Below are positions 1-14,311 of a DNA stretch of 35,464 nucleotides, piece after piece. Origin of the DNA: Guillardia theta CCMP2712 (taxonomy: Eukaryota; Cryptophyceae; Pyrenomonadales; Geminigeraceae). The stretch is from positions 722,045 to 757,508 of the forward strand of contig NW_005434653.1 of NCBI RefSeq assembly GCF_000315625.1, written 5' to 3'. The notes under the pieces are model-generated. The model was not told the DNA's origin, ran no database searches, and saw only the letters and a list, made by a program, of their open reading frames with translations. A program made the translations under genes and the position numbers. The first letter of the stretch is position 1; each line of letters begins with the position of its first letter.

Positions 1-1644
<1,644 letters not shown>

Positions 1645-2460
1645 CCTTGACTTTCTTCGGTCTTCGCTGCTCTAGCCTACAGCTTCCTCTACAACATCAT
1701 CATCCTCTCTCTTTGTCTTCCAATCTCTCTATCCTCCTCCTCCTCCTCCTCCTCCTCCTCCTCCTCCTCCTCCTCCTCCCTGAAACTTCCCATGCAGCTT
1801 CATCGTCACCGTCACTCGGTGTTTATCCCCATTCCTTGTAACCGTTACAGACCCGTTTCATAGGGCCCCGGCGGACTCGGCGGGCTGAACCCCGGCGGCC
1901 ATGCCATGGTACCGTTCACTGAGCTACTGTCATCCAAGTCAGCCCTCGTCCCCCCGCTGACATGTAAGCAGCGAAGAATGGGGCACAAAATGCTAACTTA
2001 CGAGGAGTCGGGAGAGGAGGAGGAGGAGGAGAGAGGGAGAGAGGAGTGAGAGCGGGACAGGGAGGATGCTGAGAGAGAAGGAGGGAAGAGAGAAGGTGAG
2101 AAGGTGAGAGGTGAAGCAGAGGGTGCAGTCGCCTTTTACATCCAGCAATTGAACAAGTTCAAGTGTCTTTGAGCTGGTACGAAAGGATTCTGAGTCCCAG
2201 GAGAGCAGGAGGAATGTTTACGGTCAGGGGGCCATGCACCGAGGACGATGCTAAGATGCATCAAGGCTTCCTAGGAGTATGAGAGGCAACGGCGGCGAGG
2301 GAAAGGGGGGGGGGGGGGGGAAGAAGCGAGTGAAAGCGACGCATCCCTTTGAAATCGTTCTGACCGTTTTGTGGCTGCAGGAGGGTGTAGGAGCCGGCAT
2401 CGAACACGCAAGAGGGTGATGTGAAAGAGAAGTCGTGCTCAGCTCGCTCAAGCCTCTGAT
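1645..2460. other. Divergent intergenic region between VPS15 (-) and the HCF107-like gene (+)
   Basis: No gene is recognised here. The region holds a (TCC)n tract at about 1733-1779. A GC-rich island at about 1850-1930 contains GGGCCCC and repeated CCCCGGCGG/CGGCGG motifs, and resembles the larger islands at 12020-12440 and 28180-29345. A purine-rich GA stretch at 2015-2110 and a homopolymer G run at about 2307-2318 follow. It presumably carries both promoters; no clear TATA box was seen. Confidence 0.6.
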
Positions 2461-5400
2461 ATGAAGCTGCCATTTTACACCCTGTTCTTGATCGGACTCG
2501 TCGACTGCAACTATGTTGCCTCCATGCTGTGGCAGTTTGATGGATCGCAAGGCTCAACAAGTACCGTACAGAAGAGACATGTTGATCCAACAGCGTTCAG
2601 CTTTGCTTCCTTCTCCCATGTTTCTTCGCAGTGCAACTGGGGTCCTAGCTTAAGCGCGTTCCTATGTTCGCCTTCCCTTCCGCGTTTCTGCAATGCAGCT
2701 CGACCTCGACCATGCTCCTTGGCGTCTCATCTTGTTGCGAAGATGAATGAGAACAGGAGAAAGAGAGGGAAGAGCAAGACTTCTTCCCCTTCCCCTCACA
2801 TTCATGCGCCTTCCAGCCATGGAGGCTCCAAGAATGGCACCATCATGATCGACAGGTCAGCAGCTCTCCAGGACCATCATGCGAGGTCTCTCAAGGACAG
2901 AAGTCACATGGTGTCTCTGCGCGATCAGAACCTCCATGAAGCAGAGCTCGAGCGCAAGGGTGAGGCCGCTGGGATGCAACAGGACAAGTCGATTGCTGAC
3001 CATCCCAAGGGAAGGAACGAGAAGGGAGCTGAGCAGAGGGATCTGAGTGATCGGAAGCGTGAGGGACAAGCGACATCGGATGGGGATCATCGTAGCAACA
3101 AGCAGAAACCTGGCAGGATCGGCTCCTTGTACTCGGTAGCCCTGCAGCAGGTCGGGAGAAAGAACTACAAGGCGGCACGTAGAATGTTCTCGATGTTGTC
3201 AGAGAACCCTGAGTACAAGCATGATGGACGCATTTTCCTCTCTTGGGGAAGGATGGAAGCAAAGCTGAAGAACACATGGGCAGCTCGAAGAGCGTTCGGG
3301 ACAGGCCTGAAGAGGATGCCTGAGAACACGCACATTGCCCATGCATGGGCGATAGAGGAGTTGAGGGGCGGGAACAACAAGGTCGCCCGCAAGCTGTTCA
3401 AACACGCGCTTGAGATGGACAAGAAGGACGGCCTCATCTATCAGAGCTTTGCCATGCTCGAGCAGCAAGAGGGAAACATCGAGGCCGCACGGCGTCTGCT
3501 CAAGGAGGGGACGGAGGCTGATCCCAACAACGTCTTCCTCTGGAGTGCCTGCGGAGTGTTCGAGTCGCGTCAGGCAAACTACGAGGAGGCAAGCAGGCAC
3601 TTTGAGAAGGCCACGAGGCTGGGGCCCATGCACTGTCCGAGCTGGCAAGCCTTCGGGGTTGTGCTTGAGAAGATGGGGAAACACAAGGAGGCGGCAGAGA
3701 AGTTCGAGCAGGGGCTGCAGGTCGACCCCACGTCTGTCCCCACCTATCAGGCTTATGGGCTGATGGAGGCGAGACGAGGGCGACATGCCAAGGCTCGAGA
3801 GCTTTTTGAGAAGGGCGTGCGCATCGACCCCGGGCATGCTCCCATCTTCCACGCCTGGGCCTGCATGGAGGAAAGTCTGGGGAACTACGACACTGCACGC
3901 GACCTCTTCAACCAGGGGGTCGCCAGCGCCCCCTCGAGCGTCGCACTGCTTAAGGCATGGGCGCTGATGGAGCTGAAACTTGGGCACATCGACTCGTCCA
4001 ACAACTGGTACGTCGACCCGAGGATGGGGAAGCGCAAGTTGACGGAGGTGACGGAGCGGCTGGAGATGCTGCGGTTGCTGATGGAGCAGCGATCGGAGGA
4101 CGACCTGAAGCTCGTGATGCAGTGGCTTGAGGAGCAGAGGAACAAGAAGATCGAGAGTCAAGTAGACGACATGCTCGCACCCGGCCAGGGAGTCCCCAGC
4201 GACTGGACTGAAGGAAAACAGTTCGCGTTCAGTGGGGAGGACATGATTCATGCTGGAGAGACTGTGGTAGTTGACGTGGGAAAGGAGAGGAAGAAGCTCA
4301 AGTTGGGGCTTGTGCTGGAAGTTGTCGAGGACGTGAAGGTGCGCGAGGCAGGAGGGGACGCTGGTGGTTTCATGCTCATCAGCATGGTGGGGGGGAGCAA
4401 GAGCAGTAAGAAGCCTGTCAAGATCGGATGGCCAGGGAAGAAGGAAGAGCAGATTGTGGAAGTCCCTCGCCGCCAGGTCGGCAAGTTGCTCGTCGATCGT
4501 GAGCAGATGGTGCAGCGAGTGAGGGAGATGGAGAGAGAGGCTGGGGACGTGGACAGTTTCTCCCTCCATGACCAGCGGGAGGCAGACAGAGTTCGGCTGC
4601 AGGTGCTGATGGAGCGCTACGGTGAAGACTTCAACATCCTCCCCTTCCACTTGCGCGTCCAGGACGAGGAAAGTTGGGGAGAGGAGGAGGAGGAGGAGGA
4701 GGAGGAGAGGGAGGGATTCCTTGATATGAAGGCCAAGGAACAGAACAGCTCCATGATGATGCTGGAGCAGTGGGTGCATCGGCGATCTGACGACGACGTC
4801 CGTTCCTTCAAGGAGTGGTTCAACGAGATGTACGAGCGCGACCCCGGGGCCGGCATGAAGATGCTGAATTGGGACATGCCTCCTCCCTCTTCACCCCCTG
4901 CCTGGAGCAGTCCAGCAGCGCCCAAGGAGTGGTTCAAGGTCCAGCTCCCGACCTCGAAGAAGGACAACGATGACGTGGACTCGGCAGAGGGGCTGGTGCA
5001 GAAGATGGTGGCAGAGAAGGGGCTGAGGACGGAGTGGGTGAAGGTGGTGGAGTTCTCTTTCCTCGCCCTCGCCCTCTCCAGCATCCTTGCCGTCGGCCCC
5101 TCGTTCATCGACGCCTGGGTGCAGCGGGTTGACCCTTCCTCTGTGCGAGAGCCTCAGGGGCCCAGCGGGGTCGACGCGTTTCTGATCCAGACTGACTTCT
5201 CCAAGGATCGCCTCGTCCTTCCCAACGGCCTCGACGACTGCGACCACGTGCTTCCTCGCTTCATCACCCGCTGCTCACCCAGGGAGGGAGAAGTCAAGCC
5301 CGAGACAAGGCAGAAGGTCTTGAGCTGGATGGCGCAGGGGAAGGGAGATGCGGAGATTCTGAGCATGGAGGAGGTCAAGGGAGCTGGAGTCTCGAGCAGC

Positions 5401-5481
5401 CAAGTGCAGGCGATCAGGCAGGAGTTCGTGCAGGTCAAGGCGAGGAAGGATGCGTTGGGTCGAGCAGGAGGGGGAAGATGA
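2461..5481 (+). CDS. HCF107/Mbb1-like HAT (half-a-TPR) repeat protein, probable plastid RNA-processing factor
   Basis: An uninterrupted 1006-residue frame. Residues about 221-520 are a tandem array of roughly ten 34-residue helical repeats with the pattern W(G/A)xxE...G...AR.LF..(A/G).. (for example SWGRMEAKLKN, ARKLFKHAL, ARELFEKGVRIDP). This is the HAT/RNA-TPR type of chloroplast HCF107 and Mbb1, which bind and stabilise plastid mRNAs such as psbH/psbB transcripts. After the array, WYVDPRMGKR near residue 517 matches the family's usual end of the repeats. The first about 25 residues are hydrophobic (MKLPFYTLFLIGLV) and are followed by a basic, Ser-rich stretch, consistent with a bipartite plastid presequence. 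The C-terminal half is unusual: a polyglutamate run near 741-750 and a single hydrophobic segment near 865-885 (FSFLALALSSILAVG). Later ATGs, for example at 2743, are possible starts. The plastid RNA role is inferred from family membership. Confidence 0.8.
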   Translation: MKLPFYTLFLIGLVDCNYVASMLWQFDGSQGSTSTVQKRHVDPTAFSFASFSHVSSQCNWGPSLSAFLCSPSLPRFCNAARPRPCSLASHLVAKMNENRRKRGKSKTSSPSPHIHAPSSHGGSKNGTIMIDRSAALQDHHARSLKDRSHMVSLRDQNLHEAELERKGEAAGMQQDKSIADHPKGRNEKGAEQRDLSDRKREGQATSDGDHRSNKQKPGRIGSLYSVALQQVGRKNYKAARRMFSMLSENPEYKHDGRIFLSWGRMEAKLKNTWAARRAFGTGLKRMPENTHIAHAWAIEELRGGNNKVARKLFKHALEMDKKDGLIYQSFAMLEQQEGNIEAARRLLKEGTEADPNNVFLWSACGVFESRQANYEEASRHFEKATRLGPMHCPSWQAFGVVLEKMGKHKEAAEKFEQGLQVDPTSVPTYQAYGLMEARRGRHAKARELFEKGVRIDPGHAPIFHAWACMEESLGNYDTARDLFNQGVASAPSSVALLKAWALMELKLGHIDSSNNWYVDPRMGKRKLTEVTERLEMLRLLMEQRSEDDLKLVMQWLEEQRNKKIESQVDDMLAPGQGVPSDWTEGKQFAFSGEDMIHAGETVVVDVGKERKKLKLGLVLEVVEDVKVREAGGDAGGFMLISMVGGSKSSKKPVKIGWPGKKEEQIVEVPRRQVGKLLVDREQMVQRVREMEREAGDVDSFSLHDQREADRVRLQVLMERYGEDFNILPFHLRVQDEESWGEEEEEEEEEREGFLDMKAKEQNSSMMMLEQWVHRRSDDDVRSFKEWFNEMYERDPGAGMKMLNWDMPPPSSPPAWSSPAAPKEWFKVQLPTSKKDNDDVDSAEGLVQKMVAEKGLRTEWVKVVEFSFLALALSSILAVGPSFIDAWVQRVDPSSVREPQGPSGVDAFLIQTDFSKDRLVLPNGLDDCDHVLPRFITRCSPREGEVKPETRQKVLSWMAQGKGDAEILSMEEVKGAGVSSSQVQAIRQEFVQVKARKDALGRAGGGR

Positions 5482-5665
5482 TGAGAGAGTGTGGCTCCTC
5501 CTCTTCTTTCTCCTCCTCCATCTTCTTCCTTGTATACTACTCACTTGAAGCGTTAAAAACTACTCAACGACTAATAACCTGTCTCCCTCTATTTCCTCCT
5601 CCTCTGACTCACTCGCTTCCTTTTCCCTGCCTCCTCTCCTCAACTGCTCGCCCCTCCCCTCATCC

Positions 5666-9835
<4,170 letters not shown>

Positions 9836-9888
9836 GGCGCGAAAAAATTCTCGGTCAACCGGATTGAGTGAAAATTCTACCGGAGGCC
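9836..9888. promoter_or_regulatory. 53-bp head-to-head start region
   Basis: This is the entire gap between the DUF268 start codon (minus, 9835) and the chosen start codon of the cysteine-rich protein (plus, 9889). If both starts are right, both 5' leaders and the core promoters must overlap each other or the opposing coding sequence. No TATA box is seen. The start choices rest on signal-peptide position, so this is a moderate call. Confidence 0.45.
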
Positions 9889-10639
9889 ATGCAGTCGGCA
9901 GGGAAGCTGGCCATGGCGGCGGCGATGGCGGCGGCGACGTTGGCGATGGTTGACGGATTTGCGCTGAATGGAGGGATGGCAACATGCGTGTCTGCGATGA
10001 GAGCGGGAAGGAGCTCTTGTGTGAGTGTGAGGGCAGGGAGGAGATCAGCATCGCCGACTATGGCAGAGGATTTTTCGGCCAGCAGGAGGAATGTCCTGTT
10101 TGGCCTGGGGGCGGCGGCGTTTCTGTTCGTATCCCCTGCGCACAGCAAGGATGCGATAAACGACTGCGAGAAGTGGGCTCCTGGTAGGAAGTGGATCACA
10201 GGGAAGAGCTGTCAGGAGAAAGGAAGCAACGTGCGGAAGTAGCCCAGGGTTGGAGGGACATAGCTGAAGTATCTGGCAGGAGGTGAAGGGGACCAAGAAG
10301 GATCCCAAGTATCTTCGATCGATCCAGAACTGCCGGTCCAAGTGCCAGGCATCGTCCGTCTGCTCTCTGTGACCCTCAGCTCACGATTCCTCTCCTGCAG
10401 GCGTCCGTAATGACCGGGGAGGCAAAGACGACCAACGACTGCCTCAAGTCCTGCAGGTCCCAGCAGCCTCTCTCCCCTCCCTCCCCCTCCCCTTCCCCCT
10501 CCTCTCGCATGCTGCCTCCCTCCTCCCTGCTCTCCCCGCGCTACTTCCCTCCCTTGTCTTCACACGGATATCAGGAACGAGTACTGCACCACATACGAGC
10601 AGTGCACGTATCAGATCGGGCCCAAGGAGGACTACGGAG
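9889..10639 (+). CDS. Small cysteine-rich protein, probably thylakoid lumen, with twin CX3C motif (3' end unresolved)
   Basis: Exons: 9889-10230, 10280-10348, 10401-10456 and 10575-10639, with further sequence possible beyond. The N-terminus has a signal-like stretch (MAAAMAAATLAMVDGFAL, with F after the likely cleavage site), then an Arg/Ser-rich stretch. A second, Tat-like signal follows (RRNVLFGLGAAAFLFV then PAHS). This tripartite layout is typical of lumen proteins in algae with secondary plastids. The mature part has eight cysteines, including NCRSKC and DCLKSC separated by 14 residues, then YCTTYEQC. Exon 2 would use a rare GC donor at 10349, or a GT donor at 10358 adding three residues; both keep frame. 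No family is recognised. The first in-frame ATG is chosen; an upstream in-frame GTG was ignored. The stop codon was not found convincingly: reading on past 10639 stays open and would overlap the convergent minus-strand gene ending at 10858. Confidence 0.6.
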
Positions 10640-10857
10640 GTCAGTGGAGAGCCACTGGGACTGACGCGCTGGCTGGACTGACGAAACTGCGTCAGGGTTT
10701 GTGTTCTGACCTTGACAACACGGGCATCTTGCTTCAATTGAGTGTATCTAATCACAGAACAAGTCTCTCCATCTATATGATACAGTATTCAACCGCGTCT
10801 GCCCTGCTCCTCCCCCCCTCACCCCCAACCCTCTGCTCTTTCAGAAGTCCTGTCTAC

Positions 10858-11875
10858 TCAGACAAGCGCGGAGGTCTTTGGTCGAGCCTGCTTCTTCATC
10901 GCCTTGTTCTTCTGCCAGTACCCCTTGGGGAGCAGCGCCACCCCCTTCCCCAGTCACCGAGTCAGTCCTTCCAGCGGTGGTTCCCTCCCCTTCTAGCACC
11001 CCACTCCCCCTCCCTGCCCCTCGTCTCTCCTTCCCCATCAATCATCCCCTCCCTCTCCCCCTTCCCCCCTCATCATTCCCCTCTTCAGTCTTCTTCCATC
11101 CTCCTCCTCCTGCCCTTCTCCTCCGCCTCTCAAGCTTCCATCCTGAACTCACCGGAGGTCCGTGATTCCCGACACTGGCCGGGACGCCCATGATGCCGTG
11201 CGGGCCCCGGGCCTTGAGGTCGTTGTAGTTGGAGAACCCTTCAATGCCTTCGGTCTCAGTGTGGAAGCGACCGTAGGACATTAGGATCTCGTCCGTCATG
11301 ATCAGGATCTTGTACTTGTGGTCCTCCCGGTCCCTGGCCTGCTCGGCAGGAGGGTCAGAGTCTGAGGGGGAGGGCAAGGGGAGCGATCACGAGGGATGGA
11401 TTGATCTCGCACTGCTCATAGTTGATGTAGGCAGGGTTGACAGGCTCTCTGAACCTGGTCTTGGGTCTGTTTCCGAGCATCCGGTTGTACTCCACGAGGT
11501 ACTGCGGCGGTTTCCTCTCCTCCTTCTTCTCCTCCATGCTCGCTGTCCAAGGGCAGCTTGTGAACGGCTTCATGCTCGCCCTCGGCCTTGCACGTGGATG
11601 CCAAGTCAGGCTTCACAGCAACCAGGAGCGATCCCGTTACCTGTATCGCGCGTTCCATGGGTCATTGGTGGAGGTCATGACAGACTTGTTGCGGTTGCTA
11701 CAGGAGCTGGTGAGCTGTAGAAAAGAGAGAAAGGTCACTCCCACGTGCAACACACTTTGCGTATGTGGTCATTTGCGTTTCTGCATGATCAGGATCTTGT
11801 ACTTGTGATGATCAGGATCTTGTACTTGTGGTTACTTTGCGTTTGTGCATTTGCACAAGCTAAAATCCTGCGCGT
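10858..11875 (-). CDS. Unrecognised small basic protein, about 160 residues
   Basis: Exons (minus): 11714-11641, 11538-11413, 11333-11153 and 10944-10858, all in matching phase and ending in a TGA at 10860-10858. A possible first exon of five codons (M-H-K-R-K) near 11870 with a GTAACC donor would give about 160 residues. Recognisable stretches are NDPWNARYSMEEKK, LVEYNRMLGNRPKTRFREP, ILIMTDEILMSYGRF, GFSNYNDLKARGPHGI and LPKGYWQKNKAMKK. The protein is rich in Lys, Arg and Pro, with no signal peptide or membrane segment. I do not recognise the family. The acceptors at 11538 and 10944 are weak, and the first exon is tentative. Fragments of its third exon are repeated in its first intron (see the repeat entry). 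Its 3' end faces the cysteine-rich gene on the other strand. Confidence 0.5.
11785..11831. repeat. Two tandem copies of a 23-24 bp exon fragment
   Basis: The sequence ATGATCAGGATCTTGTACTT plus TGTG occurs at 11785-11807 and 11808-11831, and a third time at 11298-11321 inside an exon of the minus-strand gene. In minus sense it encodes HKYKILI in the exon. Confidence 0.9.
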
Positions 11876-12759
11876 CTGTCCATGGCAAATCCCTCCAATG
11901 CACCCACGGACTCTCCCTCTATTTCTCCCTCCCTCCCTCATCTTCCTGGCTTCCTTTCTCCTTCTCTTCTCTTCCATTTTCCCCTCTCCACCGTAACGCA
12001 ACCGACAGTTCTGACAGGTGCGCTACAAAAGGAACCGGCACAAGGAACTGATCAGTCAAAATTGACTCAAACCGTTGAAATGCCGCAGTGCAACGCCGTT
12101 ACAACTGATCGTCACGGTCACAGTCGGAGTCTTTTTACTCAAAGATCAGTTAAAAATCAGTAAGAGGACGGTTCACAATCAGGAGAGCGCCATGCCAACC
12201 GCCCGCCGATACGAGTCGCTGTTGCCGTCCGGCGTCGGAGGAGTGAGATGCATCACTGCAGTCGGAAGCCGGGCCTGTGACTCATTCAATGATTGGCCCG
12301 GCCGCGGCGGCCCTGGCATAGCCTACTAGGCCCTAGTAGAGCTCAGCTGGCCCGACCGAACTTCCGAAGTTCCGGGAATCACCGGCGGCCCCCGGAGCGA
12401 ACTGATCGGCCCGGAGCTGAACTTGGGCTGTGTTTCAAATACGGGACTCGGGAGCAGTGATAGGACCGGTTTAGTGGTAACTTTTAGGACTGATACAAAA
12501 TTTAGAACTCCCTTCGTTAGCTAGCCTAAGTTTCTTGAGCCTGAGTCCAGAGCCTTAAATGTATTTCGCTGCTGAGCTTGGAAATCAGACGTAGAGCCAG
12601 TGTTGGTTGTGCTGGGCTGAATGCCGAAGATTGATCTATCATTGAGTTGTGAGAAGGAGTTTGGAAGTCACAAATAATGAAGGCTTTCGGATAGAAGAGA
12701 CGAGGATGCCATTTCAATCCTTATACCCCGTTGAGGTGCTTCTGATTGATCCTGAGCTT
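11876..12759. other. Intergenic region with GC-rich palindromic module
   Basis: No gene is recognised between the unknown small gene and the secreted repeat protein. 12020-12440 is rich in short palindromes: ACTGATCAGT at 12047-12056, CTACTAG/CTAGTAG arms at 12323-12339, and GAACTTC/GAAGTTC arms at 12358-12372. It also holds many GGCCCGGCC, CGGCGGCC and GATCAGT/ACTGATC words. 12450-12750 is ordinary AT-richer sequence with nothing recognised. Confidence 0.6.
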
Positions 12760-14311
12760 TTACTGTCTTCGTCCGTCCACTCCATCTGGATCTTGACTGT
12801 CGTATTCGCTGCGCTCTTCGGAATCTGCCTCAGAGCTTCCCTCCTCCTCTGCCTCAGAGCTTCCCTCCTCCTCTGCCTCAGAGCTTCCCTCCTCCTCTGC
12901 CTCAGAGCTTCCCTCCTCCTCTGCCTCAGAGCTTTCCTCCTCCTCTGACTCAGAGCTTTCCTCCTCCTCTGCCTCAGAGCTTCCCTCCTCCTCTGCCTCA
13001 GAGCTTCCCTCCTCCTCTGCCTCAGAGCTTCCCTCCTCCTCTGCCTCAGAGCTTCCCTCCTCCTCTGCCTCAGAGCTTTCCTCCTCCTCTGACTCAGAGC
13101 TTCCCTCCTCCTCTGCCTCAGAGCTTCCCTCCTCCTCTGCCTCAGAGCTTCCCTCCTCCTCTGCCTCAGAGCTTCCCTCCTCCTCTGCCTCAGAGCTTTC
13201 CTCCTCCTCTGACTCAGAGCTTTCCTCCTCCTCTGACTCAGAGCTTTCCTCCTCCGCCTCAGAGCTATTCTCCTCAGTCTCAGAGCTTTCGTCCTCCTCA
13301 CTGTCTTCCTCGGACTCAGACTCATCATCCGATGAATGTTCTTCTCCTTCCTCCTCGTCTTTGTGATGGTCATCGCTGTATTCGTCGTCGTCATGACCCT
13401 CATGCTCGTCCTCATCTTGGTGGGTATGACTCCTGGTGGTCAAGGCTCCAGCGCCAGAGTTATGAGTGATTGCGGGACGATGTTTTGGTTCCCTCAATGC
13501 ATGCCGCCTCTGTGTAGATAAGAAGAAAGTCAAATCAACAGAATGCAGGAAAAAGGCACGAAATGCTTCATTTCACCTGTCGTCTTTCCTTCACTGAGCT
13601 TTCCTCAGCTGAAAACATATTAGGATTAAGACGATCTTCGGTATCAAGTCAATCAGAATAACCTGAAGATTCATAGCTCGATTCCGTTGATGAACTGGAC
13701 ACAGAGCTAGTAGAATCTGTGCTGGTAGAATCTGTGCTTGTAGAATCTGTGCTTGTAGAATCTGTGCTGGTCGAATCAGTGCTGGTAGAATCTGTGCTGG
13801 TAGAATCTGTGCTGGTCGAATCTGTGCTTGTAGAATCTGTGCTAGTAGAATCTGTGCTAGTAGAATCTGTGCTGGTAGAATCTGTGCTAGTAGAATCTGT
13901 GCTGGTAGAATCTGTGCTGGTAGAATCTGTGCTAGTAGAATCTGTGCTAGTAGAATCTGTGCTTGACTCAGACAGACTTGATTCTTTGTCAGAAGTATTT
14001 TCTTTATCGCGCCGTCCACCCCTCAGGTGCAATGCCACACCGTGGTCAGAGAGGCCAGGAAGCGGTCTAATGAAGCAAGACGACTTTCTCAAAAATGTCG
14101 CAGTGTAACACGAGTTTAAGTTCAACGGCATGCGCCTCAGAGCCAGACTGCCAGCTGAATCTCTTGCAAACGTTTGCCTGGCAGACAAGGCCTCCCTGTC
14201 AAATTCACCGTACTGTGAAGCTCCAGCATAGTGCACAACAAGTAAGATGGGCAACACAATAGAAGCTGTAAGAGTAAAGGCCCTCGGGCGATCTGAGATT
14301 TTCTCCGCCAT
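12760..14311 (-). CDS. Secreted two-domain tandem-repeat protein (STDST repeats, then acidic EEEGSSEA repeats)
   Basis: Exons (minus): 14311-13663, 13608-13577 and 13509-12760, phases 1 and 0, giving 476 residues. The start MAEKISDRPRAF is followed by a hydrophobic segment (SIVLPILLVVHYAGAS), a likely signal peptide. An alternative ATG lies six codons upstream at 14329. After about 80 ordinary residues and the motif HLRGG comes a run of about 17 STDST units (15-bp DNA repeat, 13710-13965). A short linker (EESSVKERRQ) comes from the 32-nt middle exon. The last exon starts with a His/Asp/Glu-rich stretch (HQDEDEHEGHDDDEYSDDHH) and continues with about 18 units of the acidic octapeptide E-E-E-G-S-S-E-A (24-bp DNA repeat). 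Ser/Thr/Asp and Ser/Glu repeats suggest a heavily glycosylated or phosphorylated, calcium-binding extracellular or surface protein. That is inference from composition only; no family is recognised. Confidence 0.75.
12828..13257. repeat. 24-bp coding tandem repeat, about 18 units
   Basis: The unit CTCCTCTGCCTCAGAGCTTC plus CCTC (plus strand) encodes the acidic octapeptide on the minus strand. Variants change GCC to GAC and CCC to TCC in clusters, as expected from unequal exchange. Confidence 0.95.
13710..13965. repeat. 15-bp coding tandem repeat, about 17 units
   Basis: The unit TAGAATCTGTGCTGG (plus strand) encodes STDST on the minus strand. Variation is almost all in one third-position base (CTG/CTA/CTT) and GTA/GTC, that is, mostly silent in the coding frame. 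Confidence 0.95.

Noticed and set aside
3199-4779. A 526-codon open frame on the minus strand, opposite the HCF107-like gene
   Set aside because: It lies entirely antisense to a well-supported HAT-repeat protein, is Leu/His/Pro-rich with no domain, and is explained by codon bias of the plus-strand gene.
12649-12948. Plus-strand frame with Leu-rich repeats (LRASLLLC)
   Set aside because: Antisense shadow of the acidic 24-bp coding repeat.
12828-13965. CRISPR-like regularly spaced repeats
   Set aside because: The units are directly adjacent, with no unique spacers, and are translated in frame.
13719-14108. Plus-strand frame with a VESVL pentapeptide repeat
   Set aside because: It is the antisense of the STDST repeats. 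The minus strand has a signal peptide, introns in phase and silent-site variation.
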